Source of the DNA: Ambrosia x helenae
Taxonomy: Eukaryota; Streptophyta; Magnoliopsida; Asterales; Asteraceae
Reading direction: 5' to 3'
Length of the DNA: 64,000 nt
NCBI GenBank assembly: GCA_030844895.1
Contig: CM061225.1
Location: 107,026,688-107,090,687, forward strand
The notes under the pieces were generated by a model. That model did not search any database and was not told where the DNA came from. It was given only the letters and a program-made list of their open reading frames with translations. This document shows, piece by piece, positions 1 through 12,300 of this stretch. A program made the translations under genes and the position numbers. Within the stretch, counting starts at the first letter, position 1, and each line of letters begins with the position of its first letter.

Positions 1-544
1 AATAGATGTTATTGTTCTTCCAATTGAAGAGTTAATGCACTTGCGTAATTGGTCAAGATGGAAAAGTCCTTGATGGATTGATGATGCATGCAGTATTGAT
101 ATCAATACCTTAAGAAGAATTATGTGAAGGTAATATAATATGTATGTACTAAACTAAGGGGCTTGAGTGTTTTAAAACTCATGAGATATCCCGATAACGA
201 GCATTATCGGGAAGCTTGTATCAAAAGTTTTCTTTTAAAAGTTCACTCACAGTTTACAGTGATAATGTCTGAGCATTATCGAGAGATTCTGTAGAACTTT
301 TAAAAGGGAGATATTTGAAAGTCCTTGACATAGTGCACTTGTTGCTTGACCTACAATTCGAGTATATATGTAATGATATGTTTACCAATCCATCAAAGTA
401 TATCTTGAAAAGATGGTGGGACATTTTACAATAGACATAGATCATATTTAAAGTGCATTAAAGGTTGTCCAATTACTTGATATGAAAAATTATTCATTTC
501 ATCTCATACCAAAGTAGAGATTTTCATTCTAGAAGTACCATAGT

Positions 545-582
<38 letters not shown>

Positions 583-1272
583 TTAGTATATGTCTTGCTA
601 ATTATGCATGATTATTATATCTTCTACATGAACTTATTATCATAATTTAGTTTATGTCAAGCGAGAAGACACCAAAATGAGTTAAAACAAATACTCCAGG
701 TATGAGCGATATTTGATTATATTTCACTAACCCATGCAAACAAGTTTGGTTAGTCTTGTAGATGAAGGGAATATAACACATCACATTTGTTGATCTTGTG
801 ACATTTATTTACGAGAGGAGGCAACATTAGTTCAACTTAAAGAATTGCAATTATAAGAGCAGGGACTAAAATTCTGGAATGAAAATCATACATAAATAAT
901 TCAACTTAAAGATTTTCACATCAAGTGATCAAGAACGCAAATCAGTGACTACAAAACTTTGAGCAACTTTCTTAGAAGATCGACACCATCATTCAAATGA
1001 TACATATTAAAATGAGGGGGAGTATTCGATATGTTGCACTCTTTTTCCCTTCACTAAGTTTTGTCCCATCGGGTTTTCTTAGTAAGGTTTTTAACGAGGC
1101 AACACACCTGATCCAGAAGTATCAGGGGGAGAAAATACGCGTTGCACTCTTTTTCCCTTAGCTGAGGTTTTATCCCACTGGGTTTTCTTGGCAAGGTTTT
1201 TAATGAGGCAACATCACCAAGCGTCTTATAAGAATTGTGTATTGTTACATTATGTGGATAGTCAAGGGGGAG
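1..1272 (+). mobile_element. Decayed internal 3' region of an LTR retrotransposon
   Basis: No credible coding frame remains here. Two related non-coding blocks lie near its end, at 1033-1103 and 1141-1212. Both begin gttgcactctttttccct and end with an aaggtttttaa.gaggcaac core. Such blocks are typical of the stretch between pol and the 3' LTR in some plant copia elements. A purine run (aagggggag, about 1264-1272) directly precedes a TG-starting LTR and fits a polypurine tract. The element must begin upstream of the window. A (TA)n microsatellite sits at about 549-577. Assignment to copia is inference. Confidence 0.5.
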
Positions 1273-1492
1273 TGTTATGAATGCACCAATAATATGGTGA
1301 CTCTCCACATCCTTAACTCCTAATTGTCATTACTCATTGTTAATGTGTGAGCCTATAAATAGAGGCTTTGTATATTGTATTAGATACACTCAATGAATAA
1401 GACTTCTCTCTTCTATCCCTCTCTAAATCTTCCTCTAATCTTTGTTCATAGTTCTTATATTTTGTATGCTAGTAGGCCGTTGTTTTACAACA
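1273..1492 (+). repeat. 3' or solo LTR, about 220 bp
   Basis: The sequence starts TGTTATGAATG directly after a purine tract and ends TTTTACAACA, giving TG..CA termini. It contains a clear promoter-type TATA box (cctataaatagagg, TATAAAT at 1354-1360), followed by a pyrimidine-rich leader (cttctctcttctatccctctc) of the kind found in short copia LTRs. A partner LTR is not in the window, and I could not confirm a target-site duplication. Confidence 0.55.
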
Positions 1493-2195
1493 CTTCCCAA
1501 TATATTTGTTTCGTTTTTTGTTTTGTTAGGTACCAAACGTCTTTGAAGGGAACAACATTTAAGCATGGATGTTAGGAATCTCATTTGGGTTAGATACACG
1601 ATGTTAAGAAGCTTCGATGTCATATATTTATGTACACTTTGGATGCTACCAAGCCATAGGTATTCTATATATTTTGAACCCTAGAAACCAATAACTTTAG
1701 CTATAGTTTTTTTTTTGCATACTCTAGAAGCTGAACTTCACTTTACTTTACTTTACTTTTGTGTATGTGTATAGCTATTGTAGTATTTTGCACTGTTGAA
1801 GCCATGCTACAATGCGCGCAAAAAGAAAGGTTGGTACTCTAGAAGCTAGAGGATGGCCCAGTCAGCCGACTGAGATCCGTCATTCGCCTTGAAAATGTGT
1901 TCAGTCGGGTTGAAGGTCTGGTTCGTTGTTCATGACGAAAATCACAAATTTTCACTCAAAAATTCAGTCAAAACCCGTTTTTAGCAAACTTTTGTATAGG
2001 TTTTACTATAAAACATGCTTTGAATCCGCATATTTCACCAAAACAACTTTTGAACATAATTTTTATCCAAAAACCCAAAATATGATGAACAAGTTTATAA
2101 AAACTATTATTTATAAATAAGCTCCTCAAGTTTTGAACCAAACTCAAATCTAATTCGAAGATAACTATCAAATAAAGCTGTGAATAGAGCCAAAA
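1493..2195. other. Intergenic or retroelement leader, no gene seen
   Basis: About 700 bp with no credible coding frame. It has a short tttac tandem run near 1737-1757. The part nearest 2195 is probably the untranslated leader of the minus-strand LTR element whose primer site lies at 2196-2209. This reading rests only on position. Confidence 0.3.
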
Positions 2196-2209
2196 GCTCC
2201 AATACCACT
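2196..2209 (-). other. Primer-binding-site-like sequence of a minus-strand LTR element
   Basis: Read on the minus strand, TGGTATTGGAGC directly follows an LTR-like CA terminus. It differs at two positions from the TGGTATCAGAGC (initiator tRNA-Met) site used by the intact elements elsewhere in this window. The element is otherwise unrecognisable. Confidence 0.4.
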
Positions 2210-2865
2210 TGTAGGATCGTGTTCTTATCTAAGAAGAACGAGATTCAAGAGGGTTTCGATCCAAAACAAAGGCGAAACCAATGTTATGGATTATGATAGT
2301 TTAAGGAAGAGGATAGAAAAGATAAACATAGAAAAGGTACTACAAATGCTTCCTTTCAATAATCTCACGTATCGCAAACTAGTCTATACACAAAATGAAC
2401 AACTCTCTAAGGCTGAGATTATGGGTATGTTTGGCAAAACTAGCTGGTGGCTGGTAGCTGGAAGCTTTTTAAATATATTTTGGTGTTTGGCAGAGTAGCT
2501 GGAGCTTTTAATAAAATGTATAAAATGACCAAAATTGGTATAATTAAAAGCTTGTAAAGAATGTTTTTATTTTATTTTTAAAATAGAATGGGTATTTGTG
2601 TCATTTACTAATTAAAAGGTTATAGCTAGTAGAGCTTTTTCTTCTAACCTAAAAGCTTCCAGCTCTTCAACCAAACAAGGCTTTTTATTGAGTATGAGTT
2701 TTTTCTTAAAAGCTTGAAGCTCCTAAAAGCTCCTTGCCAAACATACCCTATAACTTACAAAAACCAATAACAAACTCAAGACTGATAATTACCCTCACTG
2801 TCAATGCCCATGTGTGGGACCCATCCCCACGATTTGCAGATTTTATATGAGCAATGCCTCATACT
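2210..2865 (-). repeat. Probable LTR remnant, interrupted by a MITE
   Basis: The plus strand begins TGTAGGATCG, the reverse complement of an LTR ending ..CGATCCTACA, and abuts the primer-site-like sequence at 2196-2209. The remnant is split by the MITE at 2423-2748. I cannot find its other end or a second LTR, so the right border is only the start of the LINE duplication at 2866. Confidence 0.35.
2423..2748. mobile_element. MITE, family A copy 1 (326 bp)
   Basis: Perfect terminal inverted repeats GGGTATGTTTGGCAA (2423-2437) and TTGCCAAACATACCC (2734-2748) are flanked on both sides by TAT. The interior is rich in agctggtagctgg and aaaagctt motifs that can fold back. There is no coding capacity. 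A second, longer member of the same family lies at 54217-54637 with the same terminal and internal sequence. The 3-bp flank would suit a PIF/Harbinger-type MITE, but the superfamily is not certain. Confidence 0.75.
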
Positions 2866-2881
2866 AACAATCACCAAAACC
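2866..2881. repeat. LINE target-site duplication, left copy
   Basis: AACAATCACCAAAACC occurs here directly before the LINE 5' end and again at 26531-26546 directly after the LINE poly(A). The match is perfect over 16 bp; two terminal A residues may belong to the poly(A) tail. Confidence 0.9.
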
Positions 2882-2906
2882 GAACACGAGAAGACGAACA
2901 GGCGAG

Positions 2907-4897
2907 ATGAAGATGAACAGGCGAGATCGTGAGGAAGGAAGAAGACAACCAAACCTGCAGAACCTTAATGACCTAAGAGATAGAATCCAGAGAGAAAGGC
3001 GGCTTGTTCAAGAAGGAAGATATAAAGACTATGGAAGCAGGCCACAAAAAAGATTCAGTGAAAACAGAGAGAAGGGTGTGATTCTCTATATCTCAGGATT
3101 GCCAGAGAGGTGTACAAGTCAGGAATTATGGTGCAATTTTCTGGACTTTTCGAACATGGTCGACACCTATGTTCCGGTTAAGAAAGATAGTAGGGGTAGA
3201 GGGTTTGGTTTCCTCAGGTTCAGTCCAGTGGATAATGTTGAGAACCTTATTCAGCAGGTAATTCAAGTTAAGGTTAATGGAAAAAGAATTTATGCAAATG
3301 TTTCAAGGTTCGCTAGAGAAGAAAAACCTACTGAACATCGAAGACATACGGCTATCAATGGTCATCTGGTGGGTTCACGGTCACAAATCCATAATACTGA
3401 AAGGTCGTTTCAGCCCACAAGGGCCTGGAACAATGATGGTCAAAACATTGGAGTGAAGCCACCGGTCACCAACTCAAGAAACAATACATGGGGGTACACT
3501 GAGAAATTGCTGAATATCGATAGTGATAATGGCAAAGAGACACAATTACTATCATTGAAGGGTAGAACTTTACTTGTCCAGACCAAGAATCTTGAAATAC
3601 TAGACGAACTCAGATCAATCTTGCGACCTTGGCTTCCTGCCTCAACGAAGGTACGATATGTAGGAGGACCTTTTGCTTTATTGACTTTCCAATCGGCAGA
3701 AGAATCTAAGCTGTTCCTGGATAATAAACCTAAAGGCTGGAGGGATTTTCTTGTAAGTACTGAAGTTTGGAATGGACAAGACGTCTACTGTGACAGAATT
3801 GCATGGATTAATATCAGATGCATTCCATTAAGTGCATGGGGTGCTAAAACGTCCAATCAAATCGCACAGGTGTTTGGTAAAGTGGTGTTTCAGTCCAAAG
3901 CCGATGTATTCGACGTAGACTTCTCCTTTGACAGAATAGCTATACTCGTTAAAAGTGGCGACAGAATCAACAAGAAGCTGAAAGTTCGATCCAACCGCAA
4001 AGTTTTTGAAGTGTGGGTCGATGAAGTTATGCAACAATGGGCACCAAATTGTATACAAGAGTTGGAAAATCTGAAAAAAGAGAAAGGTGATGTTGATTCA
4101 CCGGAAAAGAAGTCGGTATCAATGGATGGAAACCAAAACGGCAGGGAAGTCGAAAAGCCAATAGAAGTTATTGTGTTGGATACCTTGGAAAGCGAAAAGA
4201 CACAAAGGTTGATTAACCAAGGTTTGGAGGGCGGAAATGTTAAGAAAAAACTGAAAATATTAATTGCTCACTGGGTGGGGGACTTTATGATATGTCAAAG
4301 GATAACATTAGCTCGCCGCCTAAATCCTCGGAGTTTATTGGTTCTATCCCAATGACCACACCTGGCCCACATGTCAAAACAAATGAGAAAAATAAGGACC
4401 CGTGCATTAAAAACCATTTGGCCCACATTTTGAAAGAAATTCAAGACCCGGAGCCTAATAAGGAGGAGTCCACTAAACCTAAATTGGAGAAAAAGAAGAA
4501 AGAAAAAAAAATCCCAGACCTAAACCTAGAGGCACCGGTGATGAAAGCAAGTAAGAAGAAGAAGCCTTTTTTGAAAGCCAGGAAAGAGGCGGCAAAAAAT
4601 AGAATACGAAGACATATGCTTAGTGATGAGGATGACTTCTCCTAGTATGACGACTTTATCCGAGATGGACAGGTTAATAGATTTTGGGAAGAAAACGAAT
4701 CGGATGAGGAAGTTTGGTCTGAAGACTTTGAATCTGTTGATGTGCAGAGCTCCAGTCATTCGGTTTCTACGGATTCGATTGTGGCAGAATCGAAGGAAAC
4801 AATTGCAGTTGGGTCAAAAATTGGGATTAATCTGGTTGGATTTGAAGGTATGGTCGAAGGATCCATAAGGCAAGAGGAGGATCATGGTGCCCAATGA
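2907..4897 (+). pseudogene. LINE ORF1: RRM-containing nucleic-acid chaperone, broken
   Basis: In plant L1 elements ORF1 binds the element RNA. The first 482 codons (2907-4355) are open from an ATG. An RRM lies at about residues 50-140, with an RNP2-like LYISGLP and an RNP1 motif GRGFGFLRF. A frameshift near 4250 moves the frame to 4292-4645, whose C-terminal part is rich in Lys-Lys-Lys tracts. A TAG at 4643-4645 then interrupts it, and an acidic/serine-rich tail continues in frame to TGA at 4895-4897. The ORF1 stop overlaps the first ATG of ORF2 as ATGA, a typical compact L1 junction. Confidence 0.85.
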
Positions 4898-7800
4898 ATA
4901 TGTTAAACACTAATATTAGGGGGCGGCCAAGCCGGCTAAAGCCGCTTCGATTAGGAGAATCAAGAAGGAGCACGATGTAATGTTTATTGCAATTCAGGAA
5001 ACACATCTCGCAAACATTACAGATGAGCAGATTAAAAGATTTTGGGACAATTCCCAGATGGAAAAGGCGGTATCTAATACGTTGGGCAGAGCTGGGGGCC
5101 TTCTTTCGTTGTGGAATTCGAAAATTTTCAGGTCCAATATCATTATCTCAAAACATCATTTCTTACTTGTTAGTGGTTGGTTATATTTCGGGCCACAGTG
5201 GAGAGTTTTTCATTGTTAATGTTCATGCACCAAATGATGAGACAAAAAGGAAGGAAATTTGGGATGAGCTTCTAGAGCTGAGGAATTCTTTTGACGGGTT
5301 CTTTGTTTTTCGGGGGGATTTTAACGAGGTCAGAAGAAGAAAGAATGAACTCGGTTTTCAGTCCTAGTGGGGCACTTGCTTTCAATAATTTTATTGCCGC
5401 CGCTGGCTTAGTCGAATTTAATATGGGGGGGGGGGGGCAAAACATACTTATATTTCTGATGATGGGGCAAAGTCTACTAAAATCGATTGCATCCTTGTAT
5501 GCGATAAGTTTGTCGATAAATGGCGAATGCTCGTACTATTGCTCTCCCTCGAGAAAAAAGGCTGGACCACCGACCCGTGGTTCTTTCGGCGATTTCCAGT
5601 AATTTTGGTCCCACACCATTCAGGTTTTTTAACACTTGGTTGCAGGACGAAGAACTGGCACAGGTTGTTAAAGATGTTTTTGCTAATAAAGTTGAAGATG
5701 GTACTAAAGGAAAGACACTAGCTGTATGCCTACAAAACCTCAAAGTAAAGATCAAAGAGTGGCGTAGCAAGAGAAAAAAAAGAGGAGGAGGAATGTATTA
5801 GTAAAGCCAGAGAAGACATTCAGAAATTGGAATTGGTGGCCGAAACAAGGCCTTTAGACACGGGAGAAAAAATGAAAAGAATTGAAGCTTTGGGCAAAGT
5901 TACAAAGTGGGAGATTGATAGAGCTGAAGATACCCGTCTCAAGTCGAGAGCGGTATGGATTAATAGTGGTGATGAAAATTTGAAGATATTCCATAAATTG
6001 GCTAATAGTAATGTAGTTAAGAATTGAGTTAATGGGATTTTTATTGGAAATGATTGGGTAGTCGATCCACCAAAAGTCAAGGAGTCGTTTCAAGAATTTT
6101 TCAAATCGAGATTTGAGGAGAAAGTAGAAGTTAGACCCCGTATTACTGCGGATGGGTTCAAAAAAATTTCAGACCTTCAAAGTGAATTGCTAATCAGAAA
6201 ATTTTCGAAAGAAGAAGTTAAGAATGCCGTGTGGGAGTGTGACAATGAAAAAGCACCCGGGCCCGATGGGTTCACTTTCGCCTTTATCAAAAAGTTTTGG
6301 GGTGAATTTGAACCTTTGTTTCTGAATACAGTAGAGGAATTCCACACTCATGGGTCCATTTGTCACGCAAGTGGGTCGTCTTTCATCTCATTGATTCCTA
6401 AAGTTGCTGATCCGAAAGTGCATAATGACTTCAGACCCATTTCGCTTATTGGGGTGGTGCAAAAGGTTATCTCAAAGATTCTTGTTAACTGATTGGGGAT
6501 TTTCATGGATGATTTGATTTCATCTGCTCAATCGGCTTTTCTAGGTGGGAGAAACATTGTTGACAGGCCCTTAATTCTAAATGAGATTTGTGCGTGGGCC
6601 AAAAAATATAAGAAACCGGTGTCGTTGTTTAAAGTAGACTTCAATAAAGCATATGACACATTAAACTGGAAATTCTTGATCACTGTGTTAACATATATGA
6701 ACTTTCCGACTAAATGGAGGTGTTGGATCATGGGAATTCTATATTTACAATCAACTATGGTGCTTGTTAACGGGTCGAATACATGTAGTTTTGGTGTGCA
6801 CAGGGGCCTCCGTCAAGGAGACCCGTTATCCCCCTTTTTGTTTATCTTGGCAATGGAAGCCTTACATGTCGTTATGGAGAAGGCAAGACTCAATGGACTA
6901 TTCGGTGGTTTAGCACTACCGAATGGTGGGCCAATTATTTCACATTTGTTTTATGCTAATGATGTGGTTTTTGTAGGCGAAGGAAATGAGGAGGAAGCCA
7001 GGAATCTTAAAAGAATTCTGAGATGCTTTCATTTTGCATCCGGACTCCAAATTAACAACTCAAAAAGTAAGGTGTATGGAGTGGCGTTAGAAGATTCTCA
7101 ATTTTCCAACGTTGCTTCTTATCTGAAATGTGAGGCTCAATCCTTACCTCTCAAGTACCTTGGTATGCTTGTCGGTGCAAACATGAATAGGGTATCCAAG
7201 TGGAAACCGGTTATCGATAGCTTTAACTCAAGACTATCTCGATGGAAAGCGAAGTATTTATCATTTGCGGGTAGGGTCCTCCTTGCAAAAGCGGTATTCG
7301 GTAATCTTCCAACCTATTTTCTGTCCTTGTATAAAGCTCCATTGAAGGTAATTAATACCTTAGAAGGCATTCGAAGAAAGTTCATTTGGGGTGGCGGTTC
7401 TAATAGTAAAAAAATTAGATGGGCGGGTTGGGAAAAGTTGATTGCAGCCAAAAAGTATGGTGGGTTGGGTGTGGGGGGTCTTAGAGAGGGTAACTTGGCT
7501 CTACTTATCAAATGGTGGTGGCGGTTTAGGGAAGACGGGGAACACTTATGGGTTAAGACTATTAGGGCAATACATGGGAATAGATGGGTTAACGGGATCA
7601 TTCCGGTGAATAAGCAAATCACAGGGGTGTGGAAAAACATTGGGGGTTTGGGTTTAGATCTTATAAAAAAGAATATCGACATCAACAAAAAATTAGTATG
7701 CAAAGTGGGCAATGGGGAGAAATGTAGATTCTGGGAAGATAATTGGTTACTCCCGCAAAGTTTTAAGGAAATCTATCCACTGACGTACAAGTTAGCTGGA

Positions 7801-8559
7801 AACAAAGGCTCGATGGTCTCGGATAATTATAGTTGGCTGGGAGCAGGTATCGTTTGGTTTTGGAATTGGAAAAACCACCCGGTAGATTGTGATGGCTGGA
7901 TGCAGTCCCTTAGCCTCATACAATTGCTGAGAAACACCAACATGAAGAGGGGGGTCGACAGTTGGGTATGGGCTGCCAAAGACGGAGAGTTCTTTTCGGT
8001 TTCGAATGATCTTCTGGATGCTACGGTTGGAACTTCAGTGGCCAGCAAAATGATTTGGTGTAACTGGGCATTACCTAAGGCTAACATGTTTGTTTGGAAG
8101 ACCTTAGCTGGGAGGATACCAACAAGAGTGGAACTTGATAAACGAGGAGTCAACGTGGGTGGCAACTAGTGTCCTTGCTGTGGTATTGAGGCTGAAACTG
8201 TTGAGCACGTGCTTCTTGAATGTATTATGGCAAGGTCGATTTGGTGGTCTATTGGGGCTTGGTTGAAAGAAAATACATTGTCAAACGCCTCTTCTGTCAA
8301 TGAAGTGTTATCACAAATCAAACAAATGCAGGTGAACAAGAATCAAAAGAAAGCAGCCCTAGCAATCATCTTGGCAACTTTCTGGAAAATATGGACACAT
8401 CGAAATGAAAGGGTGTTCAAAGGAAAGCCACTATCATTTGCAAAAATAGTAGAAGAAATTAAAGAAACCACCTACTTATGGATGAAGTTCAGAACGAAAG
8501 AGGAGATTCCCGACTTACAAGTTTGGTTGGGAGACCGTATTTTTACTATCAAAATGTAA
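4894..8559 (+). pseudogene. LINE ORF2: endonuclease, reverse transcriptase, zf-RVT, broken
   Basis: The order is an AP-type endonuclease (about 4895-5650; the QETH motif and later GDFNE are visible), a reverse transcriptase (about 6190-7150; GLRQGDPLSPFLF, FKVDFNKAYD) and a C-terminal zinc-binding region (about 8050-8300; C-P-C-C..H..C). The copy is dead. There are frame changes near 4920, 5190, 5345, 5437 (in a run of 13 G at 5425-5437) and about 5780. Stops lie at 6025-6027, 6490-6492 and 8167-8169. The catalytic YADD box reads YAND (Asn codon 6958-6960). The longest open part is 6493-8169. Confidence 0.9.
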
Positions 8560-9033
8560 TTGGGGCAGGTTTCCTGGAACTATATTAGGGGGCTGGTCTA
8601 TATCTTGTTGGTGTGCGTGTGTTTTTGGTGAATATGGATGCCAGGAGGGGGGGGGGGGGGAGGTTGCGTGTGTTTTGGCGTGAGTTTCGGGTTGGGTTAT
8701 GGTTCATTAATGCGTATGTAGTCTATCCTGGTCATTCATAGTCGTTTCGCGTTATCTTCACTTCGTGTTCAGTTTTCATTTCTAAGGGTAATACAGGAAT
8801 ATAGCTGCAACGGTTGGTATTAAATTGCTGAACGTATTAGCAACTATCTGGAGTACAGCAGCAATGTTTTAATGCGCATAATCACAGCAACAAATGACGC
8901 ATTTGGTCTTGCTGCAATTGTTTTTTAATGCAGTAAATTATGCAGTTTTCTCAGGCGGGTGGGGGGAAACATCAGATCTGCAGGAGTAATCAGAAGTGAA
9001 GAAAAAACAAAAAAGAAAAGAAAAAGTGGACTG
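8560..9033 (+). other. LINE 3' UTR, first part
   Basis: Non-coding, with a run of 14 G at 8647-8660. It contains gtgtgttttggcgtgagtt and later ttcgcgtt..tcacttcgtg. Both recur in diverged form at about 25530-25660 on the other side of the inserted copia, so the LINE tail appears to contain an old internal duplication. No gene was seen. Confidence 0.6.
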
Positions 9034-9038
9034 TTTAA
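9034..9038. repeat. Copia target-site duplication TTTAA, left
   Basis: TTTAA directly precedes the LTR at 9039 and directly follows the other LTR at 25282-25286. A 5-bp duplication is the normal copia integrase signature. Confidence 0.92.
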
Positions 9039-9301
9039 TGAAGGTTCGCAGGATCGAATTGAGGGAAAGGATTGAGAGAGAATGTGTAAAACTAGAAATC
9101 AATACATTACACTAAATGATACAATGTTTAGGGGTATTTATACATGTGAAGGGGTGTGTCCCCTTTGATACTAACCAACATGTCGGTTGGATTTAACTAA
9201 CATACCTATTCACTAAACTTAGGATATAATAATATGTAACATATACTTATGATATAATAGATATACTATAGGTTTGGGAAATAAGAATTATATGTCTAAC
9301 A
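9039..9301 (-). repeat. copia-1 3' LTR (263 bp)
   Basis: On the minus strand it begins TGTTAGACATATAATTC and ends GCGAACCTTCA. A TATA box (TGTATAAATACCCC on the minus strand) lies near 9132-9145, followed by a CT-rich leader. The other copy is at 25019-25281. Confidence 0.95.
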
Positions 9302-9316
9302 TTCTCCCCCTTAATT
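9302..9316 (-). other. copia-1 polypurine tract
   Basis: AATTAAGGGGGAGAA on the minus strand, abutting the TG of the 3' LTR. The same tract precedes the LTRs of the gag-only element at 33896, 34497 and 35098. Confidence 0.85.
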
Positions 9317-12300
9317 CTTGATTTCCCCAAGGTCTTCAACTCCTATCAGACGTCGCATCTCAAGAAATTTTATTCTTGGTAGTGCCTTGGTGAGTATATC
9401 TGCTTTCTGCATCTCTCCACTGATGTGATCAACTTGTATCTGCTCGTTCTTTATGCATTCTCTGATAAAGTGATACCTTATGTTGATGTGCTTTGATCTT
9501 CCATGAAATACTGGGTTCTTCATAAGTTGTATTGCTGACTTGTTGTCTACTAGTAGTGTTATCTTCTTTGGTTGTTCACCCGTGAGTTCGCTGAGTACTC
9601 CTTGTAGCCATATTGCTTGACATGCTACTGATGTAGCTGCCATAAATTCTGATTCGCATGATGATAGTGCTACTGTACTTTGTTTCTGACTTGTCCATGT
9701 GATAGGTGAATCTCTGTAGTAGAATATTGTTCCTGTTGTTCCTTTTCCATCGTCTTGGTCTCCATAACTGTTGTCGCTGTATCCAGTGATTTCTGCTTCT
9801 TTACTTCTGCTGTATTGAATTCCATAATCCAATGTGCCTTTGATATATCTTATTAAGTGCTTAACTGCCTTCATGTGAGTTGTTTTTGGCTTCTCCATAA
9901 ATCTACTGACGTATCCAACTGCGTAGGTGATATCTGGTCTGGTATGTGTAAGATACCTTAAGCTTCCAATTAGCTTTCTATATTCTGTTTCATTGACTGG
10001 TTCACTTTCGTCTTCTTTAGTTAGCTTTAGACCTGATTCCATTGCATATTTTGTTGGATTGCAGTCTTCTAGTCTGGCTTCTTTAATGACTTTCTTCGCG
10101 TAGGCTGATTGCTTCAATTGTATCTTTCCTTGTGTTTGACTAACTTCTATCCCTAGATAGTAAGTGAGTGGTCCTAAATCACTCATTTCAAACTTGCCTT
10201 GCATTTCTTTCTTGAAGCTTGATATGTCCTTGATTGAACTTCCTGTCACTATTATGTCATCGACATAAACTCCTATAATTATTGTTGACTCCTTTGAAGT
10301 TCTCTTGTATACTGCTTGCTCTTGTGGACATCTTATAAATCCAATTTCCTTTAGGATATTATTCAGCCTTATGTTCCATGCTCTTGGTGCTTGCTTTAAA
10401 CCATATAGAGCTTTCTTTAGCTTGTAGACTAGATTTTCTTTTCCTTTCTTTATGAATCCATCTGGTTGTGAAACGTAGACATCTTCTTTTAATTCACCAT
10501 GTAAGAATGCTGATTTTACATCTAAGTGATGTACTTGCCATCCTTTCTGTGCTGCCAATGCTAATAGTAGCCTGATTGTTTCTATTCTTGCAACTGGTGC
10601 AAATACTTCATTGTAGTCTATACCTTCTTGTTGTACGTATCCTTTTGCTACTAATCTGGCCTTATATTTGGTGATCTGACCACTTGCGTCTCTCTTGACC
10701 TTGAATACCCATTTTAGACCTATTGGTTTTTGACTTGAGGGGAGTGTAGTCAGTGTCCAAGTGTTGTTCTTCTCTATTGAGTCTATTTCGCTTTCCATTG
10801 CTTCTATCCATTGTGGGTATTCTGCTGCTTCTTTGTAATTTGCAGGTTCTTCATCATATGCTAAATATAGATGTTCATATTCTTCTGGTCTAAGAGATCG
10901 TGTGGCTGCATAGATGTCATTAAGTGATCTAAGGGCTCGAACTGGTCTATTTTGAGAGCCTGGTGAGTCTTCTAACTCTTGAGTGCTTGACTCAACTGCT
11001 GGATCACTTGTTGGCGTTTCTTGAATTGTTATTGGAGTTCGTGTAGCTGTAATTGGACTGCTAAAAAATTCATTATCGCTTTCATTATCTTGATCTTCAT
11101 TGTCCTCATTACTTTGCTCTTGTACAGCTTCACTTTCGTGATCTCCATAAACTTCGAATCTTGTCCAAGATGGTTCGTCATTACTTCCTTCTTTTAAGTA
11201 GTTGTTCCAATCCCATGGTTCATTTTCTATGAATTGGACATCTCTACTAATGTGTATCTTTTCTTCTATGGGATTATATAATCTATAGGCTTTTGAACCA
11301 TTTTCGTTTCCTAGATGTACCATTTTCTTGCTTCTGTCTTCTAACTTCTTTAAGTAGGGCGTTGTTACCTTTGCATATGCTATGCATCCAAATACTCTGA
11401 TGTGCTTGATATTTGGTGCTTTGCCATTTACTGCTTCGTAGGGCGTCATTCCCTTTAATGCTTTAGTAGGTAACCTATTCTGTATGTATATTGCTTGTCT
11501 TGTTGCTTCTGCCCATAAGTTCTGTGGTACGTTCATAGCCTTTAACATGCTTCTGGTCATACTCATTACTGAACGGTTCTTTCTTTCTACTACACCATTC
11601 TGCTGTGGCGTGTAAGGTGCTGTAAGCTGTCTAAGGATTCCTTTATCCTCACAATATGCGGTAAGAGCTTTAGAAGTAAACTCTCCTCCACGATCCGTTC
11701 TTAATCTTTTGAGCTTGTGACTTGTCTCTGTCTGAGCTTCGCTTAGAAACTTCTTGAAATTTTCATAAACTTGATCTTTTGACTTAAGCATGTAGATCCA
11801 CATATATCTTGAATAATCGTCAACTATCAGGAAGAAATAGTTGTTGCCTGCTAATGATGTGGGTGAAATCGGTCCACATAAGTCTGCATGTACGAGTTCT
11901 AGAGGTCTTGTAGCTCTAAAACTTGCTTGAGAGGGAAACGGAAGTCTACTTTGTTTTCCCGTAATACATGCATCACATACTTGAGATGGGTGTTGAATCT
12001 TTGGCAATCCACGTGCCATTCCTTTTGTGCTTAATTGTCTTAGTGAATCAAAATTCACATGTCCCATACGTGCATGCCATAGCCATGCAGGTGTATCTAT
12101 TGTAGCTTGTAAACAAATCGGATTTGTTATTCTGAGCTTTACCTTGTAGAGTCTATTTTTAGCTCTTGGGACTTTCATCAATAGGTTGTTGTAGGCGTCA
12201 TAGATCCATAGATGTTCATTCTCCATAATTACTTTACATCCTGATTCTGTAACTTGTCCGAGGCTTAAGATGTTGCTTTGGAGTGTTGGAATGTAGTATA

